Position numbers and translations under genes: made by a program. The notes beneath the pieces were generated by a model, which was not told the origin of the DNA, searched no databases, and worked only from the letters and a program-made list of their open reading frames with translations. This document shows positions 9,869 to 19,715 of a stretch of 64,000 bases of DNA, in pieces (position 1 is the first letter of the stretch; each line of letters opens with the position of its first letter). The stretch lies in NCBI GenBank assembly GCA_028554795.2, contig CM068841.1, forward strand, positions 23,369,308 to 23,433,307, in the 5' to 3' direction. Source of the stretch: Sinohyriopsis cumingii (lineage: Eukaryota; Mollusca; Bivalvia; Unionida; Unionidae).

Positions 9869-9942
9869 TTATCGGAGGCACTACGTTCTTTTCTCACTCC
9901 GATACTACAGGCAATCTCAGTTGAAATAACAACCACAACAAC

Positions 9943-10385
9943 AATGACAGCGACAGACACCATAGCGGCGGATTTGAAACTATCTACCTCAACTGAAGAA
10001 TTAGTATCAGAACCAGAAAAGGAAATTGAGGCGGTTGAGGAGGAGGAGGGGGACGCTGACCCTCGTTGAAAAGTACACCGAAATGGGGCTAGATCAAGCA
10101 TTGTATGACGTCAACATAGCAGGGCAGTTTATTAGAGCCATACAATACGTTGCCTACAAATCTCTAGACACCTTTAAACCAAGACCTTCTCAAAGAGGAT
10201 TAGGGGTCAGAGTTCTTCCACAATTCTACAGACAAACCTACACTGGATACCCCCTCAGTCAACTGGTAGAAGCCGCTGCTTACATTACCGCCCATCATGG
10301 CTACGCATTTCCTGATATCAAGAATCATGAGACTAGGAGTGCGGGAAAGAACGTGATAGCAAAAGAGAGACGTGTTACCTTCTAA
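9943..10385 (+). pseudogene. Unknown conserved-looking protein, one frameshift
   Basis: Two frames together cover about 147 residues. The first, from the ATG at 9943, gives an acidic leader (VSEPEKEIEAVEEEEG). Near 10055-10070 it shifts to a frame encoding YTEMGLDQALYDVNIAGQF, YRQTYTGYPLSQL and HHGYAFPDIKNHETRSAG, ending at 10385. The second part has the composition and periodicity of a real folded protein. No family recognised. It is transcribed opposite to the virion cluster. Confidence 0.5.
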
Positions 10386-10729
10386 CAGAAAAAACAGACT
10401 TTTTTTAGGGCTCCAAAAGATTGCTTTTTATTAAATAGGGAACCATATTTGGCTTGGTATCCCTCCTTGACTAAACTATTCTCGAAACAAACTTGACCCA
10501 TTGGAACACTGCAACAAACTTAACTTTTTAAACCTAACAGTGACCAAACTGGTATATGTTGCTTAGACATAATAATTTAAATAAGATCAGTATGGCTATT
10601 TTTATGTACACTAAGTACTAATATTAGACAGATATGTTAGGAAATTTAACAGACTCGTTAGATTTGAACTAATTGCACAGGTGGTTAACACATCATTGGT
10701 ACTTATTATTGTCGATTAGCAAAAAACGG
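10386..10729. other. Core spacer of element A with possible decayed stem-loop
   Basis: No gene seen. Directly after the preceding stop lies 'aaaaaacagactttttttagggctcc', which resembles the histone-type 3' signal of this family (leader, T-loop, AGGGCT arm) but pairs imperfectly and lacks ACCCA. The remainder is AT-rich without features. Confidence 0.4.
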
Positions 10730-11914
10730 GACTTGATTTGAAATAAGTACGGGCTAGCGTTTTGGTGAGTACTTAACATCCATGGCTGTCTTGCTGAGCA
10801 CCTTTTTCCTCCTTTACCACGCTCAGACAGAAAAATGAGTGTGTGGTGAGACAATTCCCACTCATGTTTAAAGCCTTTCAGTCAGGTTGTTAAGGACTAG
10901 TTAGTCCTACACCTGAGTGGCTAAATTTAAAAATAGTCTGTGAGTACATAAAAGCCTGGGGGATGAGGCTCTCTTTCCTTCCCCAGGAGTAATTAAAAAT
11001 CACGCGGTGCGTTATTAAACCAGTGATACATGCTCCATTAGAGCGAAAATCGCTTTAATTCAAGTAAGCAAGCAAGCAAGTTCGGGTACCGTCTCTAGCA
11101 CTCTTGATGACACCAACTGTCTGGGTTATTTTCTTTCTTGCAAGCCCCTATGTTCCACTTCTGTTTGTGATAATAACTTGTGATACTTCACATTTCCTAC
11201 AGTGGAAATCTTTACAAGCCGTACAAAATACAAAACTTATATGACTTTGGCTTTTGACACTTGCACAGACTCTTCACTTTATAAGTGTCACGAGAAAATT
11301 GTATATCCAAGTTTTACCATTTTCAAAAACACGCACACACTTGCAGCTTGACCAGAAATATGTACATCTTGTTTTGTGGATAAGTCACAGACAAGTCCAA
11401 GCATATATAGGTGGTTATGAACGTTAGGAATATCCCCTCATTTTTTCAGAAATATCAAAGCTTGTATGTGCATTTTCCCTTTTCCACTCTATATTAGTGC
11501 TTAGATTTGTTCAAAAAAAAAAAAAGAAAAAAGAAACGAAATAATGTTGAAGAAAAAAAAAAGACAACTGAATTTTAAATTCAGGTTTCTCTCTGTTTAT
11601 AATTTTTTTCAAGTTGATGGTGCATGACAGAGTACATTCGCCTACCTTTCCAAAGTGAGAGGCATTTCTTCACATGTCATTGCCTTTGTTAAATTCAGTT
11701 TCATTGGTTAGTTATCGTTAATCTTTAATTTTTTTCATGCATTTCTTTTTGATAGAAGATTTAAGGCTTTCTATTGTTGTAACGGTATTTATGTTGTTTA
11801 GTCTGTTGATGAAATTATCTATAGCAAAGTGCTTAAGATTTTTCAGCTTTTTTTATTATTTCAAGCCCTACAAAAGGAGACCAAGTTTGTCTTCAAAGAC
11901 GATTGAAACTCTAA

Positions 11915-11942
11915 ATTACACGGGCGTGAAGGAAAAACATCG
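11915..11942 (-). promoter_or_regulatory. Variant upstream module, right TIR
   Basis: Mirror copy of the module at 4674-4700, with the TTCCTTCACG core on the minus strand. No gene follows. Confidence 0.45.
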
Positions 11943-12784
11943 TTGTGTTTAATCTAATCATGCTTGCCGTATCTCTTTGTGTTTTAGAGGTCATATTTCT
12001 TCTTAAGTAAATACACGCATCAATAGACAGACAGATTGGGTCATCATCCTTGAGTTTCACTGTACTTTCGGTTCTTTACTTCAAACAAACCCCAAATTTA
12101 TTAGTTTGAAAAAAAAAAGATAACATGCCCCTCAATACTGTAACACGTCTGTTCTGACTCTACCGATGTGAGTGTGAGTGTTTATGTCGAAATGTTTAAG
12201 TGAGATATAAAAAAATGGTCAGCTTGAAAACGCGAACTAATACTGTGACGCTCAGTATTTTGATGTGGTAAGAGGAAATGGTACAACACACACACAAAGA
12301 AGGCTTGTAAGTTCACATTTCAGTGTCTGCACTGTAATGGTAACAACGCAAGAACATAGGGATTATTATGCCACACAGTCCTAGAACAAAACAATGCATC
12401 ACCCGTTGTAAGCCATTTCATTGGCTATACTTATTTTCTTACCGCGTTCGCTTCGAATTGCCTTGAGCAGCTATTCAGACAGTGACGAGAATGGCCATGC
12501 TTTACTGGGTCTATCCTATAGGCGATTTATATAAAAAAAATATTTTTAAAAATTAAACTAATGCACGAACAATCGTACCATGGGCGATCCCATGGAAATT
12601 GTGTCCGTCTTATTGCAAAATACATCAACATTTAATTTAACCGTGCAGATCGCTAGAACAAACCTCTGATAATACACATTTTGAAAAGTGTTGTGTGACA
12701 CGGATCGCCATTGTCGTTTGGTGTCTGCTTTCTTCTTCGAAAAGAGATCGTTTCGTCTTGACTATAAAAATTTAATTTGACTAA

Positions 12785-13090
12785 GTTTTACGCACTACTT
12801 GAACTCATACATTTACGTTGTAGGTGTAAGCCGTCGTTCTCAGTTTTCTGGAAGTTCGCTTTTGCGTTTCTCAGATGTGATACTATTTTTTATGGACCGA
12901 ACGAAATTTCTTTTGGTGTGAATCAGGACTCGTGGTTTTGTGGCATAATTGGAGAGCATTGATTAAAGCCCAGTTATGTCGTCTTCGAAATCGCTGACAC
13001 GGATTTGAACTAACACTTCAGGTTTTGTGTGAGGCGATACGGTACATCATTGCCTTTTACTTCATCAATGAAATCGTTTCATCTTATTGC
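12785..13090 (-). pseudogene. DNA polymerase B N-terminus relic in right TIR
   Basis: Mirror copy of the relic at 3525-3830, nearly identical, with no open frame. It lies divergent to the CCHC relic that starts at 13191, the same arrangement as in element B. Confidence 0.7.
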
Positions 13091-13123
13091 AAAATTACAT
13101 TTGACTAGGTTTCATACGTAGCA

Positions 13124-13141
13124 GGTCTCTGTATATAAGGA
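13124..13141 (+). promoter_or_regulatory. TATA box before the right-TIR CCHC relic
   Basis: The sequence tgtatataaggag lies about 55 bases before the ATG at 13191. It matches in position the tatataaaag box before the CCHC gene in element B. Confidence 0.55.
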
Positions 13142-13190
13142 GAGTGTCTTAGCGTCAGAGTATTCATTCCGCTCTCAAACGATCAAGAAG

Positions 13191-13690
13191 ATGGAAGAGT
13201 CAGCACAGATCGACTTGCTGGTCAAATATTTGCTAAAAGTCATACGAAAGCATAATTCACATGCGAAAGTGGCAACAAAACTTACTCTTTTGGTCGTTGA
13301 TTTGATGAGAGTCATACGAAAGTGTGTAAGTGCTAATGAAGTTTGCTATATCTGCAAAGGTAAATGGGTATTTGTCTCCAGAATACCTGCTTCGTCTAAG
13401 AAAGAGAGACAAAAGTCAAGATACCTAATATCGTTGTCAGGAGAAAGGACACTGCAATTCAGAGTGCCCTACGAGAAAAGAGAAGAAACAAAAACAAGAC
13501 GAAACAGAGAAGAGGGATTCAGAAGACGAAGAAATTGAAGATGATGAAGAACTTGTGCCAGTAAAGACATGGAAATGGAAAAATTGACAATGTAAGCCGA
13601 TGCGTTGGCCCTGATGTGAAATTTCATACTACCTTCTAAAAGAGAATAGACCAGAAAGAAAACGTAAGTGTCTTTTGGTCTTGACATTGT
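13191..13690 (+). pseudogene. CCHC zinc-knuckle protein relic in right TIR
   Basis: Mirror copy of 2940-3423. A 115-codon ORF remains open from the ATG at 13191, but the first zinc knuckle is destroyed by frameshift. A partial second knuckle (CQEKGHCNSEC) is readable only in another frame. The downstream acidic tail and the 'aagtgtctttt' trailer also align to the B gene. Not expected to give a working protein. Confidence 0.7.
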
Positions 13691-13797
13691 ATAATAAGGA
13701 TGGCGTGTTTTGTCTTTTACTCACACTTTATGAAATTGTGCTCATTCACCTCTCTCTATCCCTCTGGATCATGTTTTAGTTAGAATTGAAATGGAAG

Positions 13798-13824
13798 GAT
13801 GTTTTCCTTCACGCACGCTCTTTA
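13798..13824 (+). promoter_or_regulatory. Conserved upstream module, right TIR
   Basis: GGATGTTTTCCTTCACGCAC followed by GCTCTTT; mirror copy of 2791-2817. No intact gene follows, only minisatellite. Confidence 0.6.
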
Positions 13825-14039
13825 GGCATGCAAGTCGGTAAACAATAGTCAGTCTATTCATCCATCATTTTGTGTCTTGATGTTTCCTAAATCACACACT
13901 GATGCCATAAAATAACGGGTTAAATGGGTTTTGTAGTGTTGGGAGTGGGGGTGGGGTGGGGTGGGGTGTAGGTGTTTGGCAGAGTTGGTCATTGCAGGTG
14001 AGGGCTTAGGTGCTTTCAAAAAACGTTTTCTTCTTCACT

Positions 14040-14149
14040 CTGTGTTGATAGTATATTTGGGGTCTGTATGCGTTCGCGTACGTTTGTGTGGATAGTTTAT
14101 TTGGGGTTTGTTTTTTCCTCTTCCCTGTGTGTGTGTGTATGTGTGTGTG

Positions 14150-14182
<33 letters not shown>

Positions 14183-14830
14183 TCGCGTACGTTGTGTAGA
14201 TCGTATATTTGGTTGTTTTTTTTTCTTCTTCTTCCCGAGTGTGGATAGCATATTTGGGGTTTGTATGCGTTAGCGACGTTGTGTGGATAGTATATTTGGG
14301 GTTTCTATGCGTTCGCGTACGTTTGTGTGGATAGTTTATTTGGGGTTTGTATCATCTCCCTTCTGTGTTGATAGTATATTTGGGGTTTGTATGCGTTCGC
14401 GTACGTTTGTGTGGATAGTTTATTTGGGGTTTGTTTTTTCCTCTTCCCTGTGTGTGTGTGTGTTGTGTGTGTTCGCGTACGTTGTGTAGATCGTATATTT
14501 GGTTGTTTTTTATCTTCTTTCTCCCGAGTGTGGATAGCATATTTGGGGTTTGTATGCGTTCGCGTACGTTTGTGTGGATAGTTTATTTGGGGTTTGTATC
14601 ATCTCCCTTCTGTGTTGATAGTATATTTGGGGTTTGTATGCGTTCGCGTACGTTTGTGTGGATAGTTTATTTGGGGTTTGTATTATCTCCCTTCTGTGTT
14701 GATAGTATATTTGGGGTTTGTTTTTCCTCTTCCCTCTGTGTGTGTATGTGTGTATGTGTGTGTGTGCGTATGTCTGCGCGCGTACGTTGTGTGGGTGTGT
14801 GTATTGGTCTATGTTTGTTCCTATAAAACT
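14040..14830. repeat. Minisatellite in right TIR of A
   Basis: Longer mirror of 2100-2580: alternating units with 'gtttgtgtggatagtttatt', 'ttggggtttgtatgcgttcg' and GT tracts up to about 50 bp. Length polymorphism here explains most of the TIR size difference. Overlapping ORFs on both strands are repeat artefacts. Confidence 0.85.
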
Positions 14831-14930
14831 CACTTTATCCCTATCAGATACACTCTACCTACCTACCTGCAGTAGCGTGTATTCAGGTCAGCCACTTGCA
14901 ACACTGTTGATATTTATCCCCTAGTGTTCA

Positions 14931-15200
14931 GTACAGTGACGTCACTGACGCTGGAAATTTCGAGACTATAAATATGGACTTGGGGATTTCCACAGGTTGT
15001 AGCTATACATATGTACTAGAGTTCATAAACAGGAACGTCACTCAAGCTGAGCTATAAAAGGATAATGGGATTTTCCAAAGGAATAACCCACAAGTTGGAG
15101 CTATAAATAGATAGTGGAATATCATAGGAATTTTAGCTGATTATAGCTATAAATAGATACATGGGTGTTTATCCTTGATCGTCACACAAGTTGATATTGT
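14931..15200 (+). promoter_or_regulatory. TATA-like box array and CRE, right TIR
   Basis: Plus-strand boxes ctataaatat, ctataaaagg, ctataaatag (twice), with a TGACGTCA palindrome near 14939. They point toward the element end. Mirror of the left array; function inferred. Confidence 0.45.
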
Positions 15201-15489
15201 AAGTAGTTACTAATTTTATCCATTTTATTCTAAACCGTTGTAACTTAATTTTCGGGGATATGTTTATTTTCCTTTAAATTCTGGGACAAGTTCGTCATTT
15301 TAGCGTTACTTTTAGTCACATCCATTTTTGTCGTTGAGCATTTCCTTGATTATAGCTATTTATAGAATCATTACAATTATGCAAATTTTTGAACACCCCA
15401 GCAAGATTTCAGGTCTTGGTAATGCTTTATATATAAATCACACGCTTGTACTAGTGTATGTATGTCTCTGTCTCTGTTGTGTTTGACCC

Positions 15490-15850
15490 TCTACCATCAT
15501 TGTCCCTAGACAATCCCACCATGTTCAATTCCCCTTGACGCTATACAGACCCACCATGTTCAATTTCCATATGTTAATTTCCCCTAGTCCCTAGACAGAC
15601 CGACACTCTATTCCCATGTTCAATTCTCCTTGTCCCTAGAGTGACCCAGCAATTTTTCCCATGTTCAATTTCCCTTGACGCTATACAGTCCCACCCTGTT
15701 TAAATTCCTTTGACGCTATACAGTCCCTATTCCCATGTTCAATTCCCCTTGACGCTCAACAGTCCCACGATTTTTCTCCATGATAAATTTCCCTTGACGC
15801 TATATGTTCCCAGGGGGTGTTTTTAATGCTAAGTCCCATTGACGCTATAG
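15490..15850 (-). repeat. Subterminal short repeats, right end of A
   Basis: Inverted counterpart of 1040-1440, with units 'cccttgacgctatacagtcc' and 'tcccatgttcaattcc'. The same units occur at 27500-27740. Confidence 0.85.
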
Positions 15851-15867
15851 TATGCCTATTTACTACT

Positions 15868-15873
15868 AACAAC
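15868..15873. repeat. Target-site duplication of element A, right copy
   Basis: aacaac directly after the terminal ACTACT, identical to 1020-1025. Confidence 0.75.
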
Positions 15874-17914
15874 CATCGGCCATCATTTCTATTTAGCGTC
15901 ACCTTTATAAGCAACTACGACACTATTATTCAACCTGGCGCTAAATATTGCTCTATTAACCTAAACGGGAGTCAAGATGATGAACAATGCCTTTCGACTG
16001 GACTCAGTGTTAATGGCATATATTGACCGTACTGTTGTTCCGGCTAGAGCCTCAAGGAAAAGTCTTACAACTAGCCATTAATCGAAGGTAAGAGTCTGAA
16101 GGTCAAAGCATATTCAACATGATTTTCAACTACTCTTAAGACCTTTGTCAGCTCCTCACCACGTGTGTGGCAAGTAGTTAGATCTCACGTGGTTTTAAAC
16201 AATAGCGTTAGTCAAGCCTTAACAAGCGATGGGAAAGCAATCAACCACAGACGAGGAACATGAATCACTGGTGTCAGCTGAGACAGCGGATGATCCCAAA
16301 TTTGATGACGATGATGAATATTGGAGCATCTAGTGAAGAGTTTCTTCACCAATATATGGTTGACACACACCAGTTCACCATAAGATGGAAAGAGGATGTA
16401 AAGCAAATAGTACTTGAGTACTAGTCCCACCTTGAGTATTCTGAGTTAACCCGTAGTCAGCTAGGACTACTTGCGAATATGCTGCAGTAGAATGAAATCA
16501 CAAAAGCATTGAAAGCATTTATCACCAGCGCCGAAGATCGCAATTGCTTCTACAATGACAATACGATACTGGGAATGCAGATATGATAATAACAACCTAT
16601 CGGCAATAACCTTTCCTTAGTGGTATATAACACTCTCCATCACTCGGATCAGCAAAAATAGAAAGTAAAACTGAATAGAATTTGATGACGATATGTTTCT
16701 TGACATTACAGTGATTGGTAAAAGCAAGGAAATAAACAAACAAACCCACAATCGTAAACTCTGCGAACAGATGGCATACTTGGCGAGTGTGCGGGCGGGC
16801 GTATTGGTGATGAGCGTACCATTTCCAGATCCAGAATTATCAAAAGGTTTTCAGTTGCTTTTACTATATCGCCGTCTTGCCAGTTCACCAAGGCGAGCGG
16901 TTAGAAATGCGACTACTATAGCTCCAATCAAATCATAACTTTCATATCATGCTCCATAAAGAAGAATTGTAAATGTTTCAATATCCAAAGCTCTGGGATG
17001 CGCATTATTTTTACCTCATCAAGTACTTAAGATAAAGTGCGTATTAAATTTGCAGAACAACAACATCTCTACATTGATGAAAAGCACTTGGTTAACGTGT
17101 TTGACAATATCGAGGCACGGTTGTAAGTTCTGATATATTTTTCTCCTTTGTCAACGTTCTCATCACTGCTGTTCTTGAGCTTGTGACTGTAAGCTTCGGC
17201 TTGACTGTACTTGTTGACAAATCTAATTTCATGCGTCTGAAGACAAAAGGTAAAAAGCATAATTAAATCAGCGTTCTGCCAGGATCTGAATAAATTAATA
17301 TTACTACCTTTGTATCCACAGATGCTCAGGACAATGTAATAGCAGATGATGAATTGAAGCGAACCCTGGACAAATACGAAAAGTACACATCATTCAAAAA
17401 AGCATATTTGATCGATATCACAAAAGGAGCACGATTCATTCACTATCAGCTACGTTGCAAAAACTATCAGATAGTGTTAAGTTACAAATCAGCCATGACA
17501 AAGTCGCTGGTATGCATTCATTCACTTGGGCTAATAAATATGATGTCTGAACGAGAACATCCGGCTTGTGGAAACACCTAAATCAATAACTGTCAATGAA
17601 TGGACTTCCCACTGTTATTTGAAACAACAGTTCGATTTGGAAAGTACACTTTGGCTAATTAGTACCCTTTGTAGACAATGATCGTAACAGTCAGTCATGC
17701 GTAAGCCTTCTGTGGTTTTGTCATAACATTTTTTAACATGATTTGAAATAAGTTTACCTATTGAGGAAAACACTGCACTTGAATCTATCCAAGAGTATCG
17801 ATCGCCTATCTGACTGAAGCAGTTAACACCGGGTGACGTAATCAGAAGATTAATACATATCTATGCTGCATTTTAGATATTTTTGTGACATTAATGGCAG
17901 AGTCGACAAGAGGG
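15874..17914. other. Host spacer between the two elements
   Basis: About 2 kb of AT-rich, apparently single-copy sequence. Short ORFs at 15817-16026, 16212-16430 and 16693-16938 carry no recognisable motif. One weak candidate exon lies at 17322-17509. It does not align with repeat R1, although R1 flanks element A on the left. Confidence 0.5.
17322..17509 (+). other. Candidate orphan host exon (weak)
   Basis: Preceded by a plausible 3' splice site (ttactacctttgtatccacag) and followed at 17510 by gtatgc. The frame between reads as protein-like sequence with RTLDKYEKYTSFKKAYLIDI and ARFIHYQLRCKNYQ. No family recognised and no neighbouring exon identified, so this may be a pseudogene fragment or chance. 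Confidence 0.25.
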
Positions 17915-18060
17915 GGATATCCGGAAAATATATCCCCAGGGCCCAGGTCCGTAAGAGGACCAGGATCGAACAACGCTTTTTAATTTGATAAAAGAAACTT
18001 TTGCTTGAACAAGAACTAGGAGAGGCCCGGGCGTTTCTTACCCCAGGGCCTGGGATCGCT
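17915..18060 (+). repeat. Repeat R1, copy 2, left of element B
   Basis: Aligns to 48520-48660 ('cgtaagagg.ccag.atcgaacaac' and 'ctta.ccccagggcc'). It resumes after element B at 27761. The empty counterpart at 48655-48665 carries a single atcgct, which directly supports the insertion. Confidence 0.85.
18055..18060. repeat. Target-site duplication of element B, left copy
   Basis: atcgct before the AGTAGTAAAT terminus; the same hexamer follows the right end at 27761-27766, while the uninterrupted R1 copy has it once at 48655-48660. Confidence 0.95.
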
Positions 18061-18417
18061 AGTAGTAAATAGGGATACTATAGCGTCAATGGGACTTAGC
18101 ATTAAAAACACCCCCTGGGAACATATAGCGTCAAGGGAAATTTAACATGGAGAAAAATCATGGGAACATATAGCGTCAAGGGAAATTAACATGGAGAAAA
18201 ATCGTGGGACTGTTGAGCGTCAAGGGGAATTGAACATGGGAATAGGGACTGTATAGCGTCAAAGGAATTTAAACAGGGTGGGACTGTATAACGTCAAGGG
18301 AAATTGAACATGGGATTTTTTTTAAAAAAATTTTTTTTTAAAAAAAAAGGGGTAGGCAATGGAAAGTCTTTCTCTTTTCGAGAAATGTGGGTGGCCCTGA
18401 AAAGGGCCTTTGGTTTT
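18061..18417 (+). repeat. Left terminal inverted repeat of element B
   Basis: Matches the reverse complement of 27409-27760. It includes the subterminal 'tatagcgtcaagg' repeats, an A/T-tract stretch at 18315-18350 and the histone-type stem-loop. The stem-loop is thus part of the TIR and serves the outermost gene at each end. Confidence 0.93.
18365..18412 (-). terminator. Histone-type 3' stem-loop after the p77 gene
   Basis: On the minus strand: CCAAA leader, GGCCCT arm (18408-18403), TTTC loop, AGGGCC arm (18398-18393), ACCCA, then TCTCGAAAAGAG about 6-10 nt on. This agrees at nearly every position with the metazoan histone mRNA processing signal (stem-loop bound by SLBP, purine element pairing with U7 snRNA). 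It starts 19 bases after the p77 stop. Confidence 0.88.
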
Positions 18418-18426
18418 ATGTTAATA

Positions 18427-18660
18427 TTAACATAGATGGCATCTGTCACATCTTCTTCTTCTTCTTAAACTCCTTCTAACTGCAGGTCCATACACAAGTA
18501 CCCTCTTGAGATATCCTTGTCTTTCTATGTAAACTCTTCTCATCCATAGACTAGTATCTGTCCTATCAACAACAGTCCACTTGGACCGGACATACATGAG
18601 CATGTCCGTCCTAAACATCATTGAAGACACAAGGGTTGAAGATTCAACTGTGGTCCACAT
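18427..18660 (-). CDS. Small arginine-rich protein p77, unknown
   Basis: An intact 77-residue ORF. It begins MWTTVESSTLVSS, has a central segment with RRVYIERQGYLKR, and ends with a strongly basic tail RRSLRRRRRCDRCHLC that contains CxxC followed by HxC, possibly a small zinc site. The basic tail suggests nucleic-acid binding, comparable in style (not in sequence) to adenovirus core peptides. It shares a divergent promoter with the coiled-coil gene on the other side and ends in a histone-type stem-loop inside the TIR. The start is supported by a TATA box about 50 bases upstream. Not a histone by sequence. Confidence 0.6.
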   Translation of the reverse strand: MWTTVESSTLVSSMMFRTDMLMYVRSKWTVVDRTDTSLWMRRVYIERQGYLKRVLVYGPAVRRSLRRRRRCDRCHLC

Positions 18661-18699
18661 CTTGAGGCGACGAGAACAGGTGAATCAATGCAGTGAACT

Positions 18700-18835
18700 G
18701 CGCTTATTTATAGGTAGAGGAAGGATTGAAACGGATTGAGGTCATTCACCAATCCGAACACGCGTTACAAAATTCAGTCAGCCCGCATCCAATCCGAAGA
18801 GAGCAGTTTGTGACGTTACGTGGTCTATATAGATT
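18700..18835. promoter_or_regulatory. Bidirectional promoter of the p77 / coiled-coil pair
   Basis: A 219-bp gap between the two start codons. Minus-strand TATA: ctataaataagcg near 18705-18715. Plus-strand TATA: tctatatagat at 18823-18833. Between them, CAATCC(G) occurs four times, twice on each strand (near 18723, 18732, 18750, 18790), giving a symmetrical layout with CCAAT-type boxes as in divergent histone gene pairs. Confidence 0.65.
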
Positions 18836-18879
18836 CGCTAACGCCTGTGTGCAGTCAATCTATGCGACAGTGATTCAAC

Positions 18880-19438
18880 ATGACGGAAACTCAGAAAACG
18901 ATCCATTGGGGTGCACCAGCAGTGGAGACCACCCAAGGGAACCCGGACTTACTTTCAGAAGAGGTGAACTGGAATTTTGTGGATTTTCTTACCTCGCAAG
19001 AATTTGTTCCGGAACCTTCGTTACCTTCTTCATTACCGCAAGTGGAGAATTTTAGACAGAGACAGAAAGAAGAATTGGAGAAATTTATGCAACGACAAAA
19101 GGAAACGGAACAAGCTTTTCTCCTACAGCAACAGCAACAGCAGCAAGAAGAGGTAAGAAAAAAAACAACAACAAGAAGAAGTAGCAGCAAAGAAACAAGA
19201 GGGTGAAAATCAAACGGCCACGGTACTGTTGGACATTTTAGCGGAGTTAAGAAGTCTGAAACAAATGTATCAGACTTCTTTATCACGACCGAAGAGAATA
19301 CGACCTTCCCGAGCTAAACACGCCAACCCTGTGACTAAGCCTACCGTACTACCCTTAGTGATTTCAACCCAATCATCATCATCAGAAGTAGGCCTCGGCC
19401 GTGGCAAAGGCTTAAGGCAGTTAAAGTTGATTGCTTAA
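18880..19438 (+). pseudogene. Coiled-coil protein with Q-rich segment, one frameshift
   Basis: The ATG at 18880 opens a frame with an acidic, aromatic N-terminus (VNWNFVDFLTSQEF) followed from about residue 58 by a Gln/Glu/Lys coiled coil ending in a polyglutamine run. In an A8 tract near 19157-19164 a one-base length change shifts the frame. The second frame continues the same coiled coil, then VLLDILAELRSLKQMY and a basic C-terminus (RPKRIRPSRAKH, GLGRGKGLRQLK), ending at 19438; about 185 residues in all. The A-tract change might be recent decay or a sequencing/slippage site. No family recognised. A perfect histone-type stem-loop follows 22 bases after the stop. Confidence 0.6.
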
Positions 19439-19452
19439 ACTCACCCCTACAC

Positions 19453-19500
19453 CAAAAAAGGCCCTTTTCAGGGCCACCCACATTTCTCGAAAAGAGATAG
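19453..19500 (+). terminator. Histone-type 3' stem-loop after the Q-rich gene
   Basis: CCAAAAAA leader, GGCCCT arm (19460-19465), TTTC loop, AGGGCC arm (19470-19475), ACCCA (19476-19480), then TCTCGAAAAGAGA at 19485-19497. All parts of the animal histone 3' processing signal are present with correct spacing. Confidence 0.9.
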
Positions 19501-19628
19501 CCTTTGAATTTGCCAATAACTAAAAAAAAAAACATTTTACCCTTATAGTACGTGTCTTTGTATGAGTGCGTGAGTGTAGCTTCTTATTTAAAATCAGAAC
19601 TCAAAGACACTTACATTTTAATACTTAA

Positions 19629-19634
19629 TTTATT
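19629..19634 (-). terminator. Poly(A) signal of the CCHC gene
   Basis: AATAAA on the minus strand about 85 bases after the CCHC stop. No stem-loop is present, so this gene appears to use ordinary polyadenylation. Confidence 0.5.
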
Positions 19635-19715
19635 CTTTTCTCCATAGTTACAATCCAATTCACAATTCACAACAGAACACTTTATAAATTCCATTCACTT
19701 CTTCTGTCTCCTTGT

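Larger units (their letters stand above)
1026..15867. mobile_element. Polinton/Maverick-type element A, decayed, giant TIRs
   Basis: A 14.8-kb unit bounded by inverted AGTA.TAAATAGG..ATAC termini and a 6-bp duplication. The outer 4.9-5.1 kb on each side are near-identical inverted repeats. The 4.8-kb core (5886-10729) carries, mainly on the minus strand, an integrase tail, a membrane protein, a capsid-like protein, a zinc-binding protein, an adenain-like protease and a coiled-coil gene. DNA polymerase B, a packaging ATPase and a recognisable major capsid gene are absent from the core. Several ORFs carry stops or frameshifts, so the copy is non-autonomous. The last few hundred bases of both ends match element B, which places them in one family. 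Confidence 0.88.
10730..15867 (-). repeat. Right terminal inverted repeat of element A
   Basis: About 5.14 kb, the reverse complement of the left TIR with very few point differences. It is about 280 bp longer, mainly because of extra minisatellite and GT units at 14100-14300. It contains in mirror order AT-rich DNA (10730-12780, no supported gene), the polymerase relic, the CCHC relic, the minisatellite, the TATA array and the subterminal repeats. Confidence 0.93.

Noticed and set aside
18427-19438. Histone genes carried by the element
   Set aside because: The stem-loops invite this, but neither product shows histone sequence motifs beyond a short GRGKG.
19453-19480. Reading the GC palindromes as bacterial-type terminators or random hairpins
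   Set aside because: Leader, loop, ACCCA and purine element all match the histone signal, recur after five genes, and the host is eukaryotic.
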